The notes under the pieces: generated by a model
Database searches by the model: none
The model's input: only the letters and a program-made list of their open reading frames with translations
What the model was told of the DNA's origin: nothing
Program-made: the position numbers and the translations under genes
Shown here: positions 24,463-33,384 of the stretch, in pieces
Layout: each line of letters starts with the position of its first letter
Position numbering within the stretch: the stretch's first letter is position 1
NCBI RefSeq assembly: GCF_900110855.1
Contig: NZ_FOFA01000004.1
Coordinates: 62,001 to 126,000 of the forward strand
DNA from: Microlunatus flavus
Lineage (GTDB): Bacteria; Actinomycetota; Actinomycetes; Propionibacteriales; Propionibacteriaceae
DNA: 64,000 bases
Direction: 5' to 3'

Positions 24463-27075
24463 GTGCCGGCCCCGAGCAGCGACGCACCGCCCCACGAGGC
24501 GGTCGACCTGACGCCGCTCGAGGGGCTGACCAGCGACGAGGCGGAGGAGCGGCTGCGGCGGGGCGAGGGCAACGTCGCGGTCAGCGCCTCGTCGCGCACC
24601 TACGTCCGCATCCTGCGCACCAACGTCTTCAACCTCTACAACTCGATCCTCTTCGTCATCGGCCTCGCCCTCCTCGCGCTCGGGCGCTACAACGACGCCG
24701 TCATCAGCGTCGGCATCGGCCTGCTGAACGCCGTCATCAGCGCCGCCCAGGAGATCCACGCCAAGCGGCAGCTCGACGCCCTGCAGGAGAGCGAGCGCGG
24801 CACGGTCGTCGTCGTCCGCGACGGCCAAGACGTGGAGCTCGACCCCGCCGAGGTCGTCCGGGGCGACCTCGTCCGGGCGCGTCCCGGGGACCCGGTCGTC
24901 GTCGACGGGCCCGTCCGTGAGGGCCGGGTGTCGGTGGACGAGTCCCAGGTGACCGGAGCCGCCGGGGCGCAGCGCCGCGACGTCGGTGACGACCTGCTGG
25001 CCGGCAGCCGGGTCGTCGACGGCCACGGCCTGCAGGAGGCCCGCGACGTGGGCGCGACGAGCCGTGCCGGACGGCTCACCGCCGAGGCGCGGGGCTCGCG
25101 GACCGGCAGCACCCCGCTGCAGCACCAGATCGGGTTCTGCGTGCGGCTCGTCATGGTCGTCGTCGTGCTGATGAGCGGCGCGATCATGCTGCAGGCCGCG
25201 CTCGACGACCTCCGCGTCACCCGCGTCGTGCAGACCGCGGCGGTCCTGTCGGGCCTCGTGCCGTACGGGCTGTTCTTCCTCATCGTGCTCGCCTACACGG
25301 GTGGGGCCGTCGTCGCCTCGCGCCGTGGGGCGCTGGTGCAGCAGGTGAACGCCGTCGAGTCGCTCAGCAACGTCGACGTCCTCTGCACCGACACCGGAGC
25401 GCTGACGACCGGTCGGCTCGACGTGGTCGAGGCGCTGCCGCTCGCCGGGCGCAGCCGTGGCGACCTGGAGGGCGCCCTGGCCGCGCTCACGCGGGCCGTC
25501 GGACCGGCGAGCCCCGTCGGTGCGGCGCTCGTGGACGCGCTGCCCGGCGGCACGGGCGCGCGCGTCGTCGAGGAGGTCCCCTTCACCACCGCCCTGGGCT
25601 GGGGCGCCGTCCGCACCGACCGGGGGACATGGGTCCTCGGCGAGGCCGGCACGCTCGCCCCGGCCCTCACGGGAACCGGCCTCGAGGACGAGGTCGCGAC
25701 CCGCTCGACCCAGGGCGTCCGGCTGCTCGTCGTCGCCGAGACGGCCGAACCCGGCGCCGAGCTGCACGACGCCGGCCGGCCGGCCCTGCCCGCCCTCGAG
25801 CCGCTCGGGCTGGTGAGCATCGCCGACGAGCTGCGTCCCGGGTCGCGGGAGACGGTGGACCGGCTCCTCACCGCCGGCATCCGGGTCGTGCTCCTCTCCG
25901 GCGACGACCCTGCCGCCGTGGCCGGGACCGCGAGACGGGTGGGCCTCGAGGTGGACACCCCCGTCGACGCCACCACCCTGGACGGGCTCGACGACGCCGA
26001 GCTGGACGCGACCGTCACGCAGGCCGAGGTCGTCGGTCGGGTCACCCCCGAGCAGAAGGTGCGGATCGTCACCTCGTTGCGCCGCGACGGCCACTACGTC
26101 GCGATGGTCGGCGACGGCGTGAACGACGCCCCGGCGATGCAGGCCTCCCAGGTCGGCGTGGCCATGCGCGGCGGCAGCGCGGTGGCGCGCGACGTCGCCG
26201 ACATCGTCCTGCTCGAGGACTCGCTCGACGCGCTGCTCCCCGCGCGTCGGGAGGGGCGACGCATCATCGGCGGGATCGCCGTGTCCACGCAGGTATTCCT
26301 GACCCGGGTGGCGACGCAGGCGCTGGTCATCGTGATCGTCACCATGCTGGGGCTCGGCTTCCCGTACTCCCCCGCGCAGACCGGCCTGACGCTGTTCACG
26401 GTGGGCCTGCCGACCCTCTTCCTGACGGCGTGGGCGCGGCCGGGCGGGACGCACCGCAGGCTGCTGCTCGAGCTGGTCCGGTTCGTGGCGCCCGCGGCGG
26501 TGCTCACGGCCGCCTTCGCCGTCGGCACGTACACCTACCTCTACACGACCATCAGCGACGGCTTCGCCGACCCGCGGCTGCGCGACCGGCTCGTCACCGA
26601 GTTCTCGCGCTACACCGACCTGACGTACGGCGTCGACCCGGGCTTCGTGCCCGCCGCGGCCACCGTGGGCGCGCAGACCGGCCTGTCGACGTTCGTGTCG
26701 ATCGCGTCGATCCTGCTGATCCTCTTCCTCGAGCCCCCCACCCGGCTCTTCGCCTCGTGGACCCGGCCCAGCCCGGACAAGCGGCCCACGGTGCTCGTGG
26801 TGGTCCTGCTCGTCGGGCTGCTGGCCGCGCTGATCATCCCCACCCCGCGGGACTACTTCGGACTGACCCGGCCGGCGCCGATCGTGTACGAGATCGCCGT
26901 CCCGCTGCTCGTGCTGTGGTTCCTCGTGCTCTCGGTCACCTACCGTCTGCGGCTGCTGGACCGGGTGCTCGGCCTGCCCGACCTCGTCCCCGACGAGCCC
27001 GGGACCACGGAGGTCACGGGACGGGCCGCGTCGACGGCGCCGACGCGTCCGGAGGAGCCTCGGCGTCGCTCCTGA
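24463..27075 (+). CDS. P-type ATPase homologue with degenerate catalytic motifs
   Basis: 870 residues with about ten membrane segments in P-type ATPase order. GDGVNDAPA (about residue 550) and the SGDDPAAVAGTARR hinge are intact. The phosphorylation motif DKTGTLT reads CTDTGALTTGRL: the Asp (residue 310) is kept, the Lys is deleted and the Thr is Ala. The dephosphorylation motif TGES reads TGAA (about 164), and the M4 PEGL motif reads PYGL (about 267). The reading frame is intact throughout. It may be a non-pumping homologue or have an altered mechanism. The 3' end overlaps the convergent transporter gene by 62 bp. Confidence 0.85.
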   Translation: MPAPSSDAPPHEAVDLTPLEGLTSDEAEERLRRGEGNVAVSASSRTYVRILRTNVFNLYNSILFVIGLALLALGRYNDAVISVGIGLLNAVISAAQEIHAKRQLDALQESERGTVVVVRDGQDVELDPAEVVRGDLVRARPGDPVVVDGPVREGRVSVDESQVTGAAGAQRRDVGDDLLAGSRVVDGHGLQEARDVGATSRAGRLTAEARGSRTGSTPLQHQIGFCVRLVMVVVVLMSGAIMLQAALDDLRVTRVVQTAAVLSGLVPYGLFFLIVLAYTGGAVVASRRGALVQQVNAVESLSNVDVLCTDTGALTTGRLDVVEALPLAGRSRGDLEGALAALTRAVGPASPVGAALVDALPGGTGARVVEEVPFTTALGWGAVRTDRGTWVLGEAGTLAPALTGTGLEDEVATRSTQGVRLLVVAETAEPGAELHDAGRPALPALEPLGLVSIADELRPGSRETVDRLLTAGIRVVLLSGDDPAAVAGTARRVGLEVDTPVDATTLDGLDDAELDATVTQAEVVGRVTPEQKVRIVTSLRRDGHYVAMVGDGVNDAPAMQASQVGVAMRGGSAVARDVADIVLLEDSLDALLPARREGRRIIGGIAVSTQVFLTRVATQALVIVIVTMLGLGFPYSPAQTGLTLFTVGLPTLFLTAWARPGGTHRRLLLELVRFVAPAAVLTAAFAVGTYTYLYTTISDGFADPRLRDRLVTEFSRYTDLTYGVDPGFVPAAATVGAQTGLSTFVSIASILLILFLEPPTRLFASWTRPSPDKRPTVLVVVLLVGLLAALIIPTPRDYFGLTRPAPIVYEIAVPLLVLWFLVLSVTYRLRLLDRVLGLPDLVPDEPGTTEVTGRAASTAPTRPEEPRRRS

Positions 27076-27985
27076 GGAGCGCGTGCAGCCGTTCGTCCTC
27101 CCGCACGAGGCGCCACACGCCGACGCCCATCATCGTGATGCCGACCAGCTCGACCAGGGAGCGGCCGGGCGTCGTGAACAGGCGGTCGCCGAAGACGACC
27201 GCGCCGAAGGTCACGGCGACGAGGACGTCGACGATGTTCAGCACCGGCGCGCTGACCGACAGCCGCGTCGCCTGGTAGGCCCGCTGGCTGATCAGGAAGG
27301 CGCTGAGGCCCGCCACCGGGACCAGCCAGACCGGCCAGTGCCCGAGCAGCTGCACCAGACCCGGACCAGGGCCAGGACCAGGGCCAGGGCCAGGTCCCGA
27401 CCCGTGGCCGGGTCCCGGGCCGGGGCCGAGCGGGGACGTCGCCAGCTTGACCAGGCCCGCGGTCAGCCCGTAGAGCACGCCGGCGCCGAGCCCGAGCAGG
27501 AAGCCGCGGCGGGCCGGCACCGGGGTGGAGCGCGCGAAGCAGCACGCGGCTACGGCGAGCAGCGCCCCGACGGCCAGCACCAGCAGGGCTTCCCGCTCCG
27601 CGGGCGGGTGGTGCGGTGCGCGGAGGCCGGCCGACACGACGAAGAGGGTCAGCCCGGCGACGGTGCAGAGGGCCCAGACGACCTCGGCGAGGTCGGGGCG
27701 CGTCCGTTCGAGGCCCGACCGGATGAAGACGGCGAACACCGTCGTCGTGACCACGATGGGCTGCACCAGGCTCAGCGGGCCCTCGTGGAGCGCGGCGACG
27801 TGCAGGACGAAGGCCACACCGCTCAGCACGATGCCGAGCAGCCAGATCGGTCGCTGCAGCAGCCGCGCCAGCAGGCGACCCTCGGCGACCTCGGCCCGGG
27901 TGACGCCGCTCGCCGCCCGGTGCTGCAGCGCCGTCGCCGTCCCGAAGACGGCGGCGGCCGCGAGGGCGAGCAGCACGGCGAGCAT
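27014..27985 (-). CDS. DMT/EamA-type transporter-like membrane protein with a Gly-Pro tract
   Basis: 323 residues, about nine or ten membrane helices (MLAVLLALAAAAVFGTATAL, then LLGIVLSGVAFVLHVAAL, etc.). It resembles DMT-family proteins of the NIPA/EamA kind (GPLSLVQPIVVTTTVFA; SLVELVGITMMGVGVWRLV). A central loop contains about ten GP or GPGPG repeats encoded by 27355-27430, and part of the C-terminus is a Pro/Ala-rich tail. I chose ATG 27985 because TAGAGT lies 8 nt before it and the first helix starts there; GTG 28039 is in-frame upstream. The substrate is unknown. The 3' end overlaps the P-type ATPase gene. Confidence 0.75.
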   Translation of the reverse strand: MLAVLLALAAAAVFGTATALQHRAASGVTRAEVAEGRLLARLLQRPIWLLGIVLSGVAFVLHVAALHEGPLSLVQPIVVTTTVFAVFIRSGLERTRPDLAEVVWALCTVAGLTLFVVSAGLRAPHHPPAEREALLVLAVGALLAVAACCFARSTPVPARRGFLLGLGAGVLYGLTAGLVKLATSPLGPGPGPGHGSGPGPGPGPGPGPGLVQLLGHWPVWLVPVAGLSAFLISQRAYQATRLSVSAPVLNIVDVLVAVTFGAVVFGDRLFTTPGRSLVELVGITMMGVGVWRLVREDERLHALLRSDAEAPPDASAPSTRPVP

Positions 27986-27993
27986 CGCCGCCG

Positions 27994-27999
27994 ACTCTA
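27994..27999 (-). promoter_or_regulatory. -10-like hexamer TAGAGT, 8 nt before an ATG start
   Basis: On the minus strand TAGAGT precedes ATG 27985 by 8 nt, with no ribosome site between. This is consistent with a leaderless or near-leaderless mRNA. Confidence 0.35.
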
Positions 28000-28130
28000 T
28001 GACGGGCGTGGGGCGCGAGGCGTCCGACCTGGGTCGCACGCCTCGCCCGGTCAGGGCGCTCGGTGCGGCGCCACGTCCTGGACCTCGAGCTCAGGCGGAT
28101 GGATCGAGGGCCCCGCCGAGGTCGACAGGG

Positions 28131-28637
28131 TCAGCGGTCGCTACGCAGGATCGCGTAGAGGACGCCGTCGCGGTACGCGCCGTCGCGCCACTGCGCGCCC
28201 CGGGTGACGCCCTCGCGGGTGAACCCGGCCCGCTCGAGGGCGCGCTGCTCGGCGACGTTCTCGACGTCGGTGTGCGCCTCGACGCGGTTGACGTTGGTGT
28301 GGGCGAAGAACAGCTCCACCACGCGTCGCTGGGCGGCCGCGCCGAGCCCGCGACCGCGGTGCTCCGGGCGCACCCAGATGCCGATCATGGCGCACCGCGA
28401 GCCGGCGTTCGGGCCCCAGCCGCGCCAGTGCCAGCTGATCTCGCCGGCGACCTGGTCACGCTCGTCGACGACGGTCAGCGCGCCGGCGTCGTCCAGGCGC
28501 GACGGGGCCGGGTGCGGGCTGGGCGCGAGCGGACCGAAGTCGTCGAACTTGGTGTCCCCGCCGACGAGCAGCGGCAGGTCCGACGGCCGCTGCGGACGCA
28601 GCGTGACGGCGGGCGCGCTCTCGGCGGCGGGGGTCAC
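28131..28637 (-). CDS. GNAT-family N-acetyltransferase (RimJ/RimL type)
   Basis: 168 residues. The acetyl-CoA pyrophosphate loop is IGIWVRPEHRGRGLGAAAQRRVV (RGRGLG), followed by NVNRVEAHTDVENVAEQRALERAGFTREGV and RDGVLYAILRSDR. This layout is typical of RimJ/RimL-like acetyltransferases that modify protein N-termini or small molecules. ATG 28637. It lies 16 nt after the SUF operon's last gene and reads the same way, so it may be at the operon's end. Confidence 0.86.
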   Translation of the reverse strand: MTPAAESAPAVTLRPQRPSDLPLLVGGDTKFDDFGPLAPSPHPAPSRLDDAGALTVVDERDQVAGEISWHWRGWGPNAGSRCAMIGIWVRPEHRGRGLGAAAQRRVVELFFAHTNVNRVEAHTDVENVAEQRALERAGFTREGVTRGAQWRDGAYRDGVLYAILRSDR

Positions 28638-28653
28638 GGGACGGGTCGCAGGA

Positions 28654-29082
28654 TCAGACGTTGAAGCCGAGCGCGCGCAGCTGCTCGCGGCCGTCGTCGG
28701 TGATCTTCTCCATGCCCCACGGCGGCATCCAGACCCAGTTGATCGCGAAGCGGTCGACCAGGCCCTCGAGCGCCGTGTCGGTCTGGTCCTCGATGACGTC
28801 GGTCAGCGGGCAGGCCGCCGAGGTGAGCGTCATGTCGATGGTCAGCGAACCGTCGTCGTCCAGGTTGAGGCCGTAGATCAGGCCGAGGTCGACGACGTTG
28901 ATCCCGAGCTCGGGGTCGACGACGTCCTTCAGCGCCTCCTCGATGTCGCCGAGGGTGGCGCGCGCGGCCGGCGCGTAGTCGCCGTTCGACGTGCCCGCGC
29001 TCGTCACGTCGGGCAGGTCGTCCTGCACCAGCTCCGACGGCCTCATGGTCTGGCTCTCCCGCTCGCTCGTCTCGCTCGTCAC
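28654..29082 (-). CDS. sufT: SufT-like DUF59/metal-sulfur cluster assembly factor
   Basis: 142 residues. The MIP18/DUF59 core (IEEALKDVVDPELGINVVDLGLIYGL, then TLTSAACPLTDVIEDQ with its conserved Cys) is the hallmark of SufT-like Fe-S assembly factors. GTG 29082 overlaps the sufU stop (GTGA), giving it tight coupling to the SUF operon. In related bacteria it helps maturation of Fe-S proteins. Confidence 0.87.
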   Translation of the reverse strand: MTSETSERESQTMRPSELVQDDLPDVTSAGTSNGDYAPAARATLGDIEEALKDVVDPELGINVVDLGLIYGLNLDDDGSLTIDMTLTSAACPLTDVIEDQTDTALEGLVDRFAINWVWMPPWGMEKITDDGREQLRALGFNV

Positions 29083-29537
29083 TTCGACACCTCTTCCGTC
29101 GTCCCTGCGCTCACCCGTACGGCCGCGTCCTTGAACGCCGACCAGCCCAGCAGCGCGCACTTCACGCGCGCCGGGAACTTCGCCACGCCCGCGAAGGCGA
29201 TCCCGTCCTCGAGGCGTTCCTCGTCGGGCTCCACCTGGCCCCGCCCCTGCATGAGGGTCAGGAACTCCTGGTGCAGGTCGAGCCCCTCGGCCACGCTCTT
29301 GCCGATGACCAGGTCGCTCATCACCGAGGTCGACGCCTGCGAGATCGAGCAGCCCACACCCTCGTAGGAGACGTCGGCGACGGTGCCGTCGGCCACGTGC
29401 AGCCGCAGGGTCACCTCGTCGCCGCAGCTCGGGTTGACGTGGTGCACCTCGGCCTCGTACGCGTCGCGCAGGCCGCTGTGGTGCTTGGCCCGGTAGTGGT
29501 CCAGGATGATCTCCTGGTACAGGTCCTCGACGTTCAT
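29079..29537 (-). CDS. sufU: SufU Fe-S cluster assembly protein
   Basis: 152 residues. The IscU-like fold of the SufU type: NVEDLYQEIILDHYRAKHHSG, the first Cys in NPSCGDEVTLR, the second in YEGVGCSISQAS and the third in KCALLGWSAFKDA. SufU is a zinc-bound sulfur acceptor for SufS in Gram-positive bacteria. I chose ATG 29537 because GGAGAG lies 7-8 nt upstream; the upstream GTG 29543 is too close to it. It lies 16 nt after sufS. Confidence 0.92.
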   Translation of the reverse strand: MNVEDLYQEIILDHYRAKHHSGLRDAYEAEVHHVNPSCGDEVTLRLHVADGTVADVSYEGVGCSISQASTSVMSDLVIGKSVAEGLDLHQEFLTLMQGRGQVEPDEERLEDGIAFAGVAKFPARVKCALLGWSAFKDAAVRVSAGTTEEVSK

Positions 29538-29553
29538 GATCACTCTCTCCTGA

Positions 29554-30900
29554 TCAGCGGCCGCGCGGGGGCCGGCTGAAGAAGCCGACCACGTACGTCA
29601 ACGCGTCGACCAGCGCATCGATTTCCGACGTCTTCGTGTAGAGGTAGCTCGAGGCGCGCGTCGAGGACTGCACCCCGAACCGCTCGTGCAGCGGACGGGC
29701 GCAGTGGTGCCCGCCCCGCACGGCCACCCCGCGGCTGTCGAGCAGCTGGCTGACGTCGTGCGGGTGGATCTGCTCGCCGTCGCGGTTGACCAGCGTGAAC
29801 GAGAGGGCCCCGCCCCGGTCGACCGCCGTCGCCGGCCCGAGGACCGTCAGGCCCGGAACCGTCGCCAGCCCGTCGAGCGCGTAGGCGGTGATCAGGTGCT
29901 CGTGCGCCGCGACCTGGTCCATGCCCAGCGCGCTCAGGTAGCGCGCCGCGGCGGCCAGCCCGACCGCCTGCGCGATCGGCGGGGTGCCGGCCTCGAAGCG
30001 GTGCGGCGGCGGGGCGAAGGTCGACCCCGTCATCCGGACCGTCTCGATCATCTCGCCGCCACCGAGGAACGGCGGCAGCGCGGCGAGCAGGTCGTAGCGG
30101 CCCCACAGGACGCCGATGCCGGTCGGGCCGACCATCTTGTGGCCGGTGAAGGCGACGAGGTCGGCGCCCAGCGTCTGCACGTCGACCGGCATCTGCGGCA
30201 CGGCCTGCGAGGCGTCGACGACGACCGTCGCCCCGTACGCGTGCGCCGCCGCGGCGACCTGCGCGACGGGGTTGACCGTGCCCAGCACGTTCGACACGTA
30301 GGTGATCGAGACGACCTTGGTGCGCTCGTTGATCAGCCCGGCGGCCAGGCCGCCCTCGACGTCGAGCCGGCCCTCGTCGGTCACGTCGAACCAGCGCAGC
30401 GTGGCGCCCGTGCGCTCGGCGAGCAGCTGCCACGGGACGATGTTGGAGTGGTGCTCCATCACCGAGACCACGATCTCGTCGCCGGGACGCAGGGCGGCGC
30501 CGACGGTGTGGGCGCAGAGGTTCAGCGCCTCGGAGGCGTTCTTGGTGAAGACGATCTCCTCGCTGGAGGCGGCGCCCACGAACTCGGCGATCACCGCCCG
30601 CGAGGACTCGAACGCCTCGGTCGCCTCCGCGCCGAGCAGGTGCATGGCCCGGGCGACGTTGGCGTTGTGGCTGAGGTAGTGGTCCTCGATCGCCTCGACG
30701 ACGCAGCGGGGCTTCTGCGAGGTGTTCGCGCTGTCGAGGTAGACCAGCGGCCGGCCGTCGGGCGTCGTGCGCTCGAGGATCGGGAAGTCCGCGCGGATCG
30801 CCTCGACGTCGAACGGGATCGCCTCCTCGGCCGGGAGCGCCTGCGCGCCCTCCAGCTCCTCCGGCTCGACGAGCGCCGGGTACTCCGCGTGCGTGGTCAC
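29554..30900 (-). CDS. sufS: SufS cysteine desulfurase
   Basis: 448 residues. A PLP-dependent class V enzyme that removes sulfur from cysteine for Fe-S clusters. The PLP Lys is in FTGHKMVGPTGIGVLWGR and the active Cys in AVRGGHHCARPLHERFG. DSANTSQKP near the N-terminus is typical. An extra N-terminal arm of about 30 residues (PALVEPEELEGAQALPAEEA) precedes the fold. It starts at GTG 30900, with AGGAGG upstream. It lies downstream of sufC and upstream of sufU. Confidence 0.94.
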   Translation of the reverse strand: MTTHAEYPALVEPEELEGAQALPAEEAIPFDVEAIRADFPILERTTPDGRPLVYLDSANTSQKPRCVVEAIEDHYLSHNANVARAMHLLGAEATEAFESSRAVIAEFVGAASSEEIVFTKNASEALNLCAHTVGAALRPGDEIVVSVMEHHSNIVPWQLLAERTGATLRWFDVTDEGRLDVEGGLAAGLINERTKVVSITYVSNVLGTVNPVAQVAAAAHAYGATVVVDASQAVPQMPVDVQTLGADLVAFTGHKMVGPTGIGVLWGRYDLLAALPPFLGGGEMIETVRMTGSTFAPPPHRFEAGTPPIAQAVGLAAAARYLSALGMDQVAAHEHLITAYALDGLATVPGLTVLGPATAVDRGGALSFTLVNRDGEQIHPHDVSQLLDSRGVAVRGGHHCARPLHERFGVQSSTRASSYLYTKTSEIDALVDALTYVVGFFSRPPRGR

Positions 30901-30931
30901 GAGGACCTCCTCAGGCTGTGGTGCAGCGTGC

Positions 30932-31705
30932 TCAGACGGTCGCCGCGGCGTTGGCCGCGCGGACGTACTTGTCGTAGCCCTCGGCCTCGAGGCGCTCGGC
31001 GAGCTCCTGGCCGCCCTGCTCGGCGACGCGGCCGTTGACGAAGACGTGGACGAAGTCGGGCTTGATGTAGCGCAGGATCCGCGTGTAGTGCGTGATCAGC
31101 AGCACGCCGCGGTCGCCCTGGGCGGAGAAGCGGTTGACGCCCTCCGAGACGATGCGCAGCGCGTCGATGTCGAGGCCGGAGTCGGTCTCGTCGAGGATCG
31201 CGAACCGCGGGTTGAGCAGCTCCAGCTGGACGACCTCGTGGCGCTTCTTCTCACCGCCGGAGAAGCCCTCGTTGACGCTGCGGTTGGCGAACTCGCGGTC
31301 CATCTGGACCCGGTCCATGGCGCCGTTGACGTCCTTGACCCACGTGCGCAGCTTGGGGGCCTCGCCGTCGATCGCGGTCTTGGCGGTGCGCAGGAAGTTC
31401 GCGACGCTGACGCCGGGGACCTCGACCGGGTACTGCATGGCCAGGAACAGGCCGGCGCGGGCGCGCTCGTCGACCGACATGGCGAGCAGGTCCTCGCCGT
31501 CCATCGTCACGGTGCCCGAGGTGACCTGGTACTTCGGGTGGCCGGCGATGGAGTAGGCCAGCGTGGACTTGCCGGACCCGTTCGGACCCATGATCGCGTG
31601 GACCTCGCCGCTGCGGATGGTGAGGTCGACCCCCTTGAGGATCTCCTTGGGGCCGGACTCGGTGTTCACCGAGACGTGCAGGTCGCGGATCTCGAGCGTG
31701 GACAT
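30932..31705 (-). CDS. sufC: SufC Fe-S assembly ATPase
   Basis: 257 residues. The ABC-type ATPase of the SufBCD scaffold. Walker A is GPNGSGKST, the signature is FSGGEKKRHEVVQLELL, Walker B is FAILDETDSGLD, and the switch His is in LITHYTRIL. I chose ATG 31705 (MSTLEIRDLHV) over ATG 31711 because AGGAG sits about 8 nt before it and overlaps the upstream one. It follows the Rieske-type gene. Confidence 0.94.
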   Translation of the reverse strand: MSTLEIRDLHVSVNTESGPKEILKGVDLTIRSGEVHAIMGPNGSGKSTLAYSIAGHPKYQVTSGTVTMDGEDLLAMSVDERARAGLFLAMQYPVEVPGVSVANFLRTAKTAIDGEAPKLRTWVKDVNGAMDRVQMDREFANRSVNEGFSGGEKKRHEVVQLELLNPRFAILDETDSGLDIDALRIVSEGVNRFSAQGDRGVLLITHYTRILRYIKPDFVHVFVNGRVAEQGGQELAERLEAEGYDKYVRAANAAATV

Positions 31706-31733
31706 CGTCATATCTCCTAGAGCGTGCGGGAAG

Positions 31734-32066
31734 TCAGTTCTGGGGGGCGTCAGGCTGGGCCTCGAGGTCGACGAACACGTCGTCCCCGACCACCTCGACG
31801 CGGTAGACCGCGACCGGTTCGGTCGCCGGCAGCCCGAGCGGCTGCCCGGTGGTCAGGTCGAAGCGCGACCCGTGGAGGTAGCACTCGATCTCGCCGTCGC
31901 CGACGTCGCCCTCCGACAGCGGGATGGCGGCGTGGCTGCACTCGTCGGCGATGGCGTAGACGCGCTCGCCGCTGCGGACGATCGCGACGTCGTCACGACC
32001 GATCTCGACCGCGAGGGCCGACTCGCGGGCGAGGTCGCGCAGGGCGCAGGCCCGGACGAGGGCCAT
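31734..32066 (-). CDS. Rieske-type [2Fe-2S] ferredoxin in the SUF operon
   Basis: 110 residues. The Rieske cluster ligands are visible: CSHAAIPL (C-x-H) and CYLHGSRFDL (C-x2-H), with GxPLGLPATEPV in the C-terminal region. It is a soluble, bacterial non-haem type ferredoxin with no membrane anchor. It starts at ATG 32066, sharing a base with the sufD stop (TGATG), so it is coupled to sufD. This position is typical in actinobacterial SUF operons. It may deliver electrons for Fe-S assembly or simply use the clusters. Confidence 0.91.
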   Translation of the reverse strand: MALVRACALRDLARESALAVEIGRDDVAIVRSGERVYAIADECSHAAIPLSEGDVGDGEIECYLHGSRFDLTTGQPLGLPATEPVAVYRVEVVGDDVFVDLEAQPDAPQN

Positions 32067-33304
32067 CAGGCGTCCGTCCCGGCGGGCTGGGTCGGCAGGC
32101 CGACGTTCACCTCGAGCTCGGCCTCGACGGCGGCGAGCAGCCGCTCCTCGACCCCGGCGACGCCGATGCGGCGGATGATGTCGGCGAAGAAGCCGTGCAC
32201 GACCAGGCGGCGGGCCTCGGCCTCGTCGATGCCGCGGCTGCGCAGGTAGAACAGCTGCTCGTCGTCGAAGCGGCCGGTGGTCGAGGCGTGCCCGGCGCCG
32301 GCGATGTCGCCGGTCTCGATCTCGAGGTTCGGCACGGAGTCGGCGCGGCAGCCGTCGGTGAGGACGAGGTTCTTGTTCGACTCGTAGGTCTCGATGCCCT
32401 CGGCGACCTTACGGATCAGCACGTCGCCGATCCACACCGAGTGCGCGCCCTGGCCCTGCAGCGCCCCGCGGTAGTCGACGTTGCTGCGGGTGTGCGGCGC
32501 GTTGTGGTCGACGAACAGGCGGTGCTCGATGTGCTGGCCGGCGTCGACGAAGTAGAGGCCGAGCTGCTCGACCGAACCGCCGGGGCCCGCGTACTCCGCG
32601 GTCTCGACGAGCCGGACCAGGTCGCCGCCGAGCGAGGCGGCGATCGTGCGCACCTCCGCGTCGCGGCCGACGACGATCGAGGTCTGGCCGCCGTGCACGG
32701 CGTCGTCGTCCCACAGCTGGAGGCCCGCGAACTCGACCTGGGCGCCGTCGCCGACGAGCAGCGTGGTGTTGCCGGCGTAGACCGCGCTCCCCCGGTGCTC
32801 GAGCACGACGATGCCCTTGGCGAAGGCGCCGACGCGCACGAGCAGGTTGCCGTACGCCCGCTGCGCGCCGCGACCGGTGACGGTCACGACGACCGGCGCG
32901 TCCAGCTGCGTCTCGGCCGCCACGTCGACGAGCGCCACGTGCGCGGCGTGCGCAGCCGCGAGGGCGGCCACCCGGTCGACGGGGGCCGGACCGCCGAGCG
33001 CCCGCGCCTCGTCGGCGGTGATCTCGGAGACCGTGACGCCGGCGGGCGCCTCCACGCTCACCTCGACGTCGCCCTGCGCGTCCCCGCCCTGCAGCAGCCC
33101 ACGGAACCGCTTCAGCGGGGTGAACCGCCACACCTCCTCGCGCCCGGTGGGGAGCGGGTGGTCGGCGAGGTCGTACGAGGGGTTCGGGTGCAGGTGGGAC
33201 GCGACGGTCTCCACCGCCGCCGAGACGGCCGCGACCGAGCCGTCGGGCGCGGCGTCCGGCACGACCTCGATGGGCGCGTCGATCTGGACGGACAAGTCAG
33301 GCAT
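32066..33304 (-). CDS. sufD: SufD Fe-S assembly scaffold protein
   Basis: 412 residues. A right-handed beta-helix partner of SufB: WRFTPLKRFRGLL near the N-terminus, GLYFVDAGQHIEHRLFVDHNAPHTRSNVDYRGAL with the conserved His in the middle, and SVPNLEIETGDIAGAGHASTTGRFDDEQLFYLRSRGI near the C-terminus. ATG 33304 comes 80 nt after sufB. Together with SufB and SufC it builds the cluster before transfer. Confidence 0.93.
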   Translation of the reverse strand: MPDLSVQIDAPIEVVPDAAPDGSVAAVSAAVETVASHLHPNPSYDLADHPLPTGREEVWRFTPLKRFRGLLQGGDAQGDVEVSVEAPAGVTVSEITADEARALGGPAPVDRVAALAAAHAAHVALVDVAAETQLDAPVVVTVTGRGAQRAYGNLLVRVGAFAKGIVVLEHRGSAVYAGNTTLLVGDGAQVEFAGLQLWDDDAVHGGQTSIVVGRDAEVRTIAASLGGDLVRLVETAEYAGPGGSVEQLGLYFVDAGQHIEHRLFVDHNAPHTRSNVDYRGALQGQGAHSVWIGDVLIRKVAEGIETYESNKNLVLTDGCRADSVPNLEIETGDIAGAGHASTTGRFDDEQLFYLRSRGIDEAEARRLVVHGFFADIIRRIGVAGVEERLLAAVEAELEVNVGLPTQPAGTDA

Positions 33305-33384
33305 TCCTTCGGGTTGCGCCCCCGGGCCCCTCCACGGGGCCCAGGGGGACGTGCTCGGTCTGGCGGCGGGTGGTGCGGCCGGCG

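Noticed and set aside
24463-27075. P-type ATPase as an ordinary pseudogene
   Set aside because: The frame is intact over 870 codons with normal codon use, so I report it as a degenerate but maintained gene.
27355-27430. Short tandem repeat as a possible CRISPR or minisatellite
   Set aside because: The repeat lies in frame inside a transporter gene and encodes Gly-Pro units; there are no spacers.
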